The translations under genes were made by a program, and so were the position numbers. The notes beneath the pieces were generated by a model that worked only from the letters and a program-made list of their open reading frames with translations, searched no databases and was not told where the DNA came from. A stretch of DNA of 64,000 nt from Rhizobiales bacterium UBA1912 (GTDB lineage Bacteria; Pseudomonadota; Alphaproteobacteria; Rhizobiales; Devosiaceae): positions 241,864 to 305,863 of the forward strand of contig DDGC01000002.1 in assembly GCA_002337455.1 (NCBI GenBank). The letters are read 5' to 3'. This document shows, one piece after another, positions 58,092-64,000 of this stretch (position 1 is the stretch's first letter; every line of letters starts with the position of its first letter).

Positions 58092-59288
58092 ATGAAATTT
58101 AGCAAGATACTCGCCATATCCGCATCGGCAGTGGTGTTGGCTGCAGCAGGCACTGCGGGCGCCCAGGACGCCGACCCGATCACCATCGCCCATGTTTACG
58201 GCAAGACCGGTGCGCTCGAAGCCTACGCCACGCAGTCCCACAACGGCCTGATGCTGGGGCTCGAATACTATACCGACGGCACCATGGAGATTGCCGGACG
58301 TCCAATCGAGGTGATCGAGAAAGATACCCAGCTTCAGCCCGATATCGGCCGGGCGCTGCTCGCGGAAGCCTATGGCGACGACGAAGTCGACCTCGCCGTT
58401 GGCGGCGTCAGTTCGGGCGTCGCTCTGGCCATGCTGCCGGTCGCTGAGGAATACGGCAAGATCTTCATCGTCGAACCGGCAGTGGCCGACTCCATTACCG
58501 GCGAAAACTGGAACCGCTATATCTTCCGCACGGGCCGCAACTCGTCCCAGGACGCCGTCGCCAACGCCGTGGCGCTCGGCCAGGATGGCGTCAAGATCGC
58601 CACGCTGGCCCAGGATTACGCCTTTGGGCGCGATGGTGTCGCCGCGTTCCGCGAGGCCCTTGAGGGCACCGGCGCCGAGTTGGTGTTCGAGGAATACGCG
58701 CCCCAGGACACCACCGACTTCACCGCCCATGCCCAGCGCATCTTCGACGCGCTCGAAGGCGAAGAGGGCCGCAAGGTCATATTCGTGATCTGGGCCGGTG
58801 GCGGCAATCCGCTGGGCAAGATCCAGGACATGGACCCGGCCCGGCTCGATATCGAACTCGCAACCGGCGGCAACATCCTGCCCGCCCTCGTGGCCTACAG
58901 GGATTTCCCCGGCATGGAGGGGGCGACCTACTACTATTATGAGAACCCCCAAAACCCCATCAACGACTGGCTCGTCGAGGAGCATCAGGCCCGTTTCGAC
59001 GGCCCGCCCGATTTCTTCACCGCCGGCGGCTTTGCCGCAGCCGGGGCGGTCGTAGCGGCGCTGGAAGCGACCGGCGGCGACACCGATACCGAGACGCTGA
59101 TTTCGACCATGGAAGGCATGAGCTGGGATACGCCGAAGGGCGCCATGACCTTCCGGCCCGAAGATCACCAGGCGATGCAGGACATGTTCCACTTCAGGAT
59201 CGAGGTGCAGGACGGCGTCGAGTGGGGCGTACCGGCTCTGGTCGAGGTGATCGAAGCCCAAGAGATGGATATTCCCGTCCGGAACTGA
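58092..59288 (+). CDS. Branched-chain amino acid-type (HAAT) ABC transporter substrate-binding protein
   Basis: 398 residues; signal peptide to about residue 24 (AGA-Q), GGGAGGAAG before the ATG. Peripla_BP_6 signs: ITIAHVYGKTGALEAYATQSHNGLMLGLEYY, DLAVGGVSSGVALAMLPVAEEYGKIFIVEPAVADSI, LAQDYAFGRDGVAAFREALEG, YYYYENPQNPINDWLVEEHQARF. These receptors bind amino acids, amides, aromatic acids or short carboxylates. First gene of a six-gene operon that ends with an alpha/beta hydrolase. Confidence 0.91.
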   Translation: MKFSKILAISASAVVLAAAGTAGAQDADPITIAHVYGKTGALEAYATQSHNGLMLGLEYYTDGTMEIAGRPIEVIEKDTQLQPDIGRALLAEAYGDDEVDLAVGGVSSGVALAMLPVAEEYGKIFIVEPAVADSITGENWNRYIFRTGRNSSQDAVANAVALGQDGVKIATLAQDYAFGRDGVAAFREALEGTGAELVFEEYAPQDTTDFTAHAQRIFDALEGEEGRKVIFVIWAGGGNPLGKIQDMDPARLDIELATGGNILPALVAYRDFPGMEGATYYYYENPQNPINDWLVEEHQARFDGPPDFFTAGGFAAAGAVVAALEATGGDTDTETLISTMEGMSWDTPKGAMTFRPEDHQAMQDMFHFRIEVQDGVEWGVPALVEVIEAQEMDIPVRN

Positions 59289-59307
59289 CATCGAACCTCT
59301 TGAGACC

Positions 59308-59337
59308 GTGGCGGGCGACGGGAGATTCGCCCGCCAC
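59308..59337 (+). other. Intercistronic hairpin after the HAAT binding-protein gene
   Basis: Perfect 11-bp stem GTGGCGGGCGA / TCGCCCGCCAC with an 8-base loop, 19 bases after the stop codon and 25 before the ATPase start. No T-run. Likely raises binding-protein yield over the rest of the operon. Confidence 0.65.
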
Positions 59338-59361
59338 GCTCTGTTCGATCAGCGGAGACCG

Positions 59362-60132
59362 ATGATGACTGACACCACGGCGCCGGCGCTGCAGACCCGC
59401 GACCTGACGATCCGTTTTGGGGGCCATGTCGCCGTGGATTCGGTTACCTATGATTTCCGCCCCGGATGCCTGGTGGCGATCGTCGGGCCGAACGGGGCCG
59501 GCAAGACGACCTATTTCAACCTGATTTCGGGCCAGTTGCGCGCCAGCGCCGGCACCGTCATCCATCAGGGCGAAGACATCACCCGGCTCCCGGTGCCCGA
59601 GCGCACGCGGCGCGGGATCGGGCGAGCCTTCCAGCTGACAAATCTGTTTCCACGGCTTTCGGTTCTCGAAAACGTCCGGCTTGCCATTCAGGCGCGCCAC
59701 CCGGGCGCCATGGATCTGTTCCGGCTCGCCGACGCCGACAAGTCCGCGATCGAGACGGCCATGAGCTATATCGAGCGGTGCGGGCTCGCCGCGCGGCGTA
59801 ACGAACCGGCCGCCAATCTTTCGCACGGCGACCAACGCAAGCTCGAGGTGGCGCTGCTGCTGGCGCTCGAAAGCTCCATCGTCATGTTTGACGAGCCGAC
59901 CGCAGGCATGAGCGCGGATGAGGCCCCGATCATTCTCGAGCTTATCCAGTCCATCAAGTCCGATGCGCGCAAGACCATCATCCTGGTCGAGCATAAGATG
60001 GACGTCATCCGCTCGCTGGCCGACGAAATCATGGTGCTGCACAACGGGCAGCTCGTGGCCGCCGGGGTGCCCGCCGAAGTGATGAAGTCCGACGTGGTCC
60101 GCGATGCCTATCTCGGGACCATGGGGCACTAG
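59362..60132 (+). CDS. HAAT ABC transporter ATP-binding protein, LivG type
   Basis: 256 residues from the ATG at 59362. Walker A GPNGAGKTT, Q-loop RAFQLTNLFPRLSVLENV, signature NLSHGDQRKLEVALLLA, Walker B IVMFDEPTAGM, H-loop VEHKMDVI. LSHGDQ is the LivG-type variant of the signature. Confidence 0.93.
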   Translation: MMTDTTAPALQTRDLTIRFGGHVAVDSVTYDFRPGCLVAIVGPNGAGKTTYFNLISGQLRASAGTVIHQGEDITRLPVPERTRRGIGRAFQLTNLFPRLSVLENVRLAIQARHPGAMDLFRLADADKSAIETAMSYIERCGLAARRNEPAANLSHGDQRKLEVALLLALESSIVMFDEPTAGMSADEAPIILELIQSIKSDARKTIILVEHKMDVIRSLADEIMVLHNGQLVAAGVPAEVMKSDVVRDAYLGTMGH

Positions 60133-60138
60133 GAGACG

Positions 60139-60873
60139 ATGATGACCACCGATGCGCTTCTGTCGCTCTCTGACGTCCATACCTATATCGGGCGGTATCA
60201 CATTCTGCACGGGGTCAACCTAGAAATCCCGCGGGGCGAATTGACAATGCTGCTCGGGCGCAACGGCGCCGGCAAGACCACCACGATGCGCACCATCATG
60301 AAGCTCTGGCCGGTGCGCGAGGGCCGCATCGATTTTGCCGGCGAGGACGTGACCAGACTTTCAACGCCCGATATCGCACGGCGCGGCATCGCCTACGTTC
60401 CCGAAAACATGGGGATTTTCGGCACTCTGAGCGTTGAGGAAAACATGGTGCTGGCGGCACGCGCGGGCGAGCCCGACCCCAAACGGCTCGAATGGATCTA
60501 TGAGCTCTTTCCCGCACTCCGCAAATTCTGGCGCTGGCCGGCAGGTCAACTTTCGGGCGGGCAAAAACAGATGCTCGCCATTGCGCGGGCCATAATCGAA
60601 CCGGCGGACCTGCTGCTCATCGATGAACCCACCAAAGGATTGGCGCCCACCATTATCGATGCTCTGGCCGATGCTATCGACGCGCTCAAAGAGACCGGCG
60701 TCACCATTTTGATGGTCGAACAGAATTTCGCGCTCGCCGAGCGGGTGGGCGACCGGGTCGCCGTCATGGACGACGGCAAGATCATACACACCGGCACCAT
60801 GGCGGCGCTGAGCGCGGACACAGCGCTGCAGGGCCGGCTGCTGGGGTTTGACGTTGGGGGAGATGCCGCATGA
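60139..60873 (+). CDS. HAAT ABC transporter ATP-binding protein, LivF type
   Basis: 244 residues. Walker A GRNGAGKTT, RRGIAYVPENMGIFGTLSVEENM, signature LSGGQKQMLAIARA, Walker B LLLIDEPTKGLAP, H-loop VEQNFALA. Six bases after the LivG-type stop and overlapping the LivH-type start by 4 bases. Confidence 0.94.
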   Translation: MMTTDALLSLSDVHTYIGRYHILHGVNLEIPRGELTMLLGRNGAGKTTTMRTIMKLWPVREGRIDFAGEDVTRLSTPDIARRGIAYVPENMGIFGTLSVEENMVLAARAGEPDPKRLEWIYELFPALRKFWRWPAGQLSGGQKQMLAIARAIIEPADLLLIDEPTKGLAPTIIDALADAIDALKETGVTILMVEQNFALAERVGDRVAVMDDGKIIHTGTMAALSADTALQGRLLGFDVGGDAA

Positions 60874-61904
60874 GCGCGAATAACGAACCTGTTGCCCTCT
60901 CGGGCACCGGGCACGGACTTATGGGATACGTGCGGGATCGCCTGGCCTATTTCACGGTGCCGGTGCTCATTGCCCTGGCATTGCTGCCGATCGGCAGCAT
61001 GCCGACCTGGGGCACGCTGACGCTGGCCGGGCTCGCCATGGGGCTGATGATCTTTATCATGGCGTCCGGCCTTACCCTTGTTTTCGGGCTGATGGACGTT
61101 CTCAATTTCGGGCACGGCGCGATGATTTCATTTGGCGCCTTTGTCGGGGTGTCAGCGCTGGTGGCCCTCGGGCCGCTCTACGGCGCCGCAGGCATCGAGC
61201 TCAATCTTGTCGCCCTGCTGCTGGGCGCCCTGGCCGCCATGGTCGCCGCGGGCGTCCTGGGCCTCGTCTTCGAGCGCCTGATCGTGCGTCCGGTCTATGG
61301 CCATCACCTCAAGCAGATCCTGATTACCACCGGTGGCCTGATCGTTGTCGAACAGCTCATCATCGTCATCTGGGGTCCCAACGAGATCCCCATCCCCCGC
61401 CCCGAAAGCCTCAAAGGTGCTTTCATCGTGGGAGGCGTGGTGCTCGAAAAATACCGCCTGCTTGCTGTCGGCCTAGGCCTCGCGCTGTTTGTGGCGCTGC
61501 GGATCATCCTGACGCGCACTAAGATCGGACTGCTTGTGCGGGCAGGCGTCGAGAACCGCGAAATGGTGGAAGCGCTGGGCTATCGCATTTCCGTTCTGTT
61601 CATCGGCGTCTTCGTTGTCGCGTCCGCGCTCGGCGGCCTGGGCGGCATCATGTGGGGGCTCTATGACGAGGTGATTACCGCGCAAATGGGCATGAGCGTG
61701 ATGATTCTCGTGTTCATCACCATCATCATCGGCGGCCTGGGCTCGATCGAGGGCTGTTTCGTTGCCGCGCTGTTGATCGGGCTGACCAACAACTATGTCG
61801 CCTATCTCGCGCCCAAGCTCTCGCTGGGGTCCGCCATTCTACTCATGGTGGTGGTACTGATGTGGCGCCCCAACGGCCTGCTGCAACCAAGCGGATCGAG
61901 GTAG
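60870..61904 (+). CDS. HAAT ABC transporter permease, LivH type
   Basis: 344 residues, about eight membrane helices. GLTLVFGLMDVLNFGHGAMISFGAF is the family hallmark; TKIGLLVRAGVENREMVEALG is the cytoplasmic coupling loop. ATGA overlap with the LivF-type gene. Confidence 0.93.
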   Translation: MSANNEPVALSGTGHGLMGYVRDRLAYFTVPVLIALALLPIGSMPTWGTLTLAGLAMGLMIFIMASGLTLVFGLMDVLNFGHGAMISFGAFVGVSALVALGPLYGAAGIELNLVALLLGALAAMVAAGVLGLVFERLIVRPVYGHHLKQILITTGGLIVVEQLIIVIWGPNEIPIPRPESLKGAFIVGGVVLEKYRLLAVGLGLALFVALRIILTRTKIGLLVRAGVENREMVEALGYRISVLFIGVFVVASALGGLGGIMWGLYDEVITAQMGMSVMILVFITIIIGGLGSIEGCFVAALLIGLTNNYVAYLAPKLSLGSAILLMVVVLMWRPNGLLQPSGSR

Positions 61905-61910
61905 GTGACG

Positions 61911-62972
61911 ATGATAAAATCCATTCTTTCAGGCGACACCCCCGGCAAACCGGTCTTGAGCCTTATCATCGCCGCCATCGTTTTGTGCCTGGCCTTCGCG
62001 CCGTTCATCTTTCCGGGCACGCGGTCGGTGGATACGGCGGCCCGCATCTGCATCATCATCGCGCTTGTCGCGAGCTATGATTTGCTGCTCGGTTATACGG
62101 GGATCGTCTCGTTTGCCCACACGATGTTCTTTGGACTTGGCGCCTATGGCGTCGCGATAGCCTCGTACAACATGGGACCGGGCTGGGGTGCGATCGGGCT
62201 TGGCACCTTGATCGGCGTGGCGATCGCGGCAGGTCTGGCCCTCCTTATCGCCCTCGCCTCGCTGCGCGTGCGGGCGATCTTTTTCGCAATGATTACGCTG
62301 GCGGTATCGAGCGCCTTCGGCATCCTCATATCGCAGCTTTATACGATCACCGGCGGAGAGGACGGGTTGACCTATCGCGTGCCCCAGATCCTTACGCCGG
62401 CCTTCAAGCTTGCCGATTTCCGCATTTTCGACGTGAGGCTCGATGGCAAGCTGCTTGCCTATTATCTCGTCTTTGCCGGAGCGGCGTCGCTGTTCCTCGT
62501 TCTTTTGCGCTTCGTCAATTCCCCCTTCGGGCGCGTTCTCCAGGCCATCCGCGAAAACGATTTCCGCGCCGAAGCCCTGGGCTTCAAGACCGTTTATTAC
62601 CGCACGATCGCCTCGGTGATTTCGGCGGTTGCCGCCGCTCTTGCCGGCGCGCTCTTTGCCATCTGGCTGCGCTACACAGGCCCCGACACCACGCTGTCGC
62701 TGGACCTGATGATCGACATTCTCGTCATGGTGGTGATCGGCGGCATGGGCACCATGTGGGGCGCCATTCTGGGTGCGTCGATTTTTGTGCTGGCCCAGAA
62801 CTATCTGCGCGACGTGATGGCCACCGCCAGCGCAGCAACGGCCGATATTCCATTCGCCAGCGATCTGCTGCACCCGGATCGATGGTTGTTCTGGCTCGGG
62901 CTGCTGTTCATCCTCAGCGTCTATTTCTTCCCTACCGGGATTGTCGGCAGGTTCAGGGGAAGAGCCGAATGA
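61911..62972 (+). CDS. HAAT ABC transporter permease, LivM type
   Basis: 353 residues from the ATG at 61911 (GAGGTAGG upstream; a GTG at 61905 is two codons earlier). DLLLGYTGIVSFAHTMFFGLGAY and SPFGRVLQAIRENDFRAEALGF are the LivM marks. Overlaps the hydrolase start by 4 bases (ATGA). Confidence 0.93.
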   Translation: MIKSILSGDTPGKPVLSLIIAAIVLCLAFAPFIFPGTRSVDTAARICIIIALVASYDLLLGYTGIVSFAHTMFFGLGAYGVAIASYNMGPGWGAIGLGTLIGVAIAAGLALLIALASLRVRAIFFAMITLAVSSAFGILISQLYTITGGEDGLTYRVPQILTPAFKLADFRIFDVRLDGKLLAYYLVFAGAASLFLVLLRFVNSPFGRVLQAIRENDFRAEALGFKTVYYRTIASVISAVAAALAGALFAIWLRYTGPDTTLSLDLMIDILVMVVIGGMGTMWGAILGASIFVLAQNYLRDVMATASAATADIPFASDLLHPDRWLFWLGLLFILSVYFFPTGIVGRFRGRAE

Positions 62973-63808
62973 CCCAGCCAATTTCCCTCTACTTCAACTT
63001 GCGCGACCGGGAAATCCACGTTTCCCAATGGGGCTCGCCGGATAAGCCTGCGCTCGTAATGTGGCACGGCCTCGCCCGCACTGGACGCGATTTCGACACC
63101 ATCGCGCGCGCCCTGAGCGACCAGTACTTCATCCTTGCGCCCGATACGCTCGGGCGTGGACTGAGCCAGTGGGCTGAAGACCCGTCACGCGAGTACCGGC
63201 TCGACAATTTCGGCGCCATGGCCATGGAATTGCTCGAGCAGCTCGGCATTTCCACCTGCCGCTGGATCGGCACTTCCATGGGTGGCGCCATCGGCATGCA
63301 CCTCGCCGGCGGTCCAATGCGCCGGCGGATCAGTCATCTGGTCATCAACGATATCGGCCCGGAAATCCCCGCCGCTGCGGTCGAGCGCATTTCGACATAT
63401 GTCGGCAACCCGCCGGTCTTTGACACGATCGGCGCACTCGAAGCCTGGCTGCGCACTGTCTATGCGCCGTTCGGTCCACTCGCCGACGCCGAATGGCGGA
63501 TGATGGCGGACAGTTCGGCGCGGCGCACGGATGGGGGCAAGGTGACTGTCCACTACGACCCGGCCATCGTCGCCCAGTTCGATGCGACAAACGATGTCGG
63601 CGATCAATGGTCCGATTTCGATGCCATCACCGCGCCGACTCTGCTGATCCGGGGCGTTGAAAGTGACCTGTTGAGCGATAGCCTCGCCGCCAGCATGCAG
63701 ACACGCGGACCGCGCCCACAGCGCCTCGACATCGCCGGCGCCGGCCACGCACCCGCCCTGAACGTTGCCACCCAGATCGAGCCGGTGCGGGCGTTCTTGC
63801 TGGGTTGA
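62969..63808 (+). CDS. Alpha/beta hydrolase linked to the HAAT importer
   Basis: 279 residues, cytosolic. MWHGLARTGRDFDTIARAL gives the oxyanion loop, Ser103 in GTSMGGAIGMHLAG the nucleophile, and GAGHAPAL the catalytic His. Translational coupling to the LivM-type gene suggests it hydrolyses the imported compound, an ester, amide or meta-cleavage-like diketone. No further catabolic gene follows on this strand before the window ends. Confidence 0.87.
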   Translation: MTQPISLYFNLRDREIHVSQWGSPDKPALVMWHGLARTGRDFDTIARALSDQYFILAPDTLGRGLSQWAEDPSREYRLDNFGAMAMELLEQLGISTCRWIGTSMGGAIGMHLAGGPMRRRISHLVINDIGPEIPAAAVERISTYVGNPPVFDTIGALEAWLRTVYAPFGPLADAEWRMMADSSARRTDGGKVTVHYDPAIVAQFDATNDVGDQWSDFDAITAPTLLIRGVESDLLSDSLAASMQTRGPRPQRLDIAGAGHAPALNVATQIEPVRAFLLG

Positions 63809-63833
63809 AGAACGCCATCTGGCCCCTCGCGGA

Positions 63834-64000
63834 TCAAAGCTCGCCTTGTGTCTGCCTTTCGTGTTCCGAAGGCGTCAGGCGCGTCAGGACCAGGGCTGTG
63901 CAGATCGCGGCAAGCAAGGCGATAGCTGCGTTCCACCTGCCGAGGAGCGGTTGGCCAGTCTTGTTCTGCAATGGGGTGAAATGGCGCGCCCGAAAGGATT
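63834..64000 (-). CDS. C-terminal fragment of an unidentified membrane protein
   Basis: Only the last 54 codons are inside the window. The frame reads a polar stretch, then one strong hydrophobic helix (AAIALLAAICTALVLTRL) and a charged tail ending before the stop at 63834. This looks like the final membrane segment of a transporter or other inner-membrane protein, convergent with the hydrolase gene. Family not recognised; the frame choice rests on the hydrophobic pattern. Confidence 0.4.
   Translation of the reverse strand, partial: SFRARHFTPLQNKTGQPLLGRWNAAIALLAAICTALVLTRLTPSEHERQTQGEL

Noticed and set aside
1..64000. tRNA, rRNA, riboswitch, CRISPR array, insertion sequence, prophage or att site
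   Set aside because: None was recognised on reading; gene order and composition are uniform with no boundary of transfer that I can point to.

Overview
The window is a high-GC stretch of a Gram-negative chromosome (or large plasmid) that looks like a marine or soil alphaproteobacterium of the Hyphomicrobiales. Reasons: a ChvE-type sugar-binding protein, many TRAP and ABC importers with exported binding proteins, a rhizobial-style hydroxyproline pathway, FCD-type GntR regulators and a De Ley-Doudoroff galactonate module. A Devosiaceae/Pelagibacterium-like host is my guess and was not tested. No rRNA, tRNA, CRISPR, IS element or phage gene was recognised. Nearly everything is uptake plus catabolism, packed as short operons each with its own regulator.

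Layout. 1-4040: truncated chvE, a GntR regulator, and dgoK-dgoA-lactonase, the lower galactonate pathway. 4090-7741: a TRAP transporter with a MarR regulator. 7834-10530: recQ, an Lrp/AsnC regulator and an SmtB-type ArsR regulator. 10608-14639: an exported quinoprotein module (ThuA-like protein, cytochrome c, PQQ dehydrogenase, XoxJ-like protein). 14930-21374: a catabolic shikimate/quinate locus (TRAP transporter, aroQ, GlcG-like protein, NAD-type shikimate dehydrogenase, GntR and TetR regulators). 21623-35671: a probable ROK regulon containing two large PIG-L-family proteins, an EamA exporter and a CUT1 sugar ABC importer with an argininosuccinate-lyase-like enzyme and a PfkB kinase. 35676-39877: trans-4-hydroxyproline catabolism (epimerase, D-amino-acid dehydrogenase, GntR, deaminase). 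40125-53924: a long LacI-controlled operon with an LplABC-type importer, two ADP-ribosylglycohydrolase-family proteins, an ATPase, a CaiB-type CoA transferase, a CitE-type lyase, an exported esterase and a barrel/FGE-domain fusion. 54052-57791: an Fe(3+)/AEP-type ABC importer with its ATPase gene convergent. 58092-63808: a branched-chain-amino-acid-type ABC importer with an alpha/beta hydrolase, preceded by a candidate sigma-54 promoter. 63834-64000: the 3' end of an unidentified membrane protein.

The best candidates for undescribed biology are the ROK regulon and the LacI operon. In the first, three copies of one 22-bp site tie an exported PIG-L protein to a cytosolic paralogue and to a sugar importer with an ArgH-like lyase. 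In the second, two DraG-fold hydrolases are followed by a CoA-transferase/lyase pair, suggesting breakdown of a glycoside that carries a hydroxy-acid. Both substrates are unknown. Several regulator-operator pairs can be read directly: hydroxyproline GntR, LacI, ROK and the AACTAGTT palindrome of the shikimate locus.
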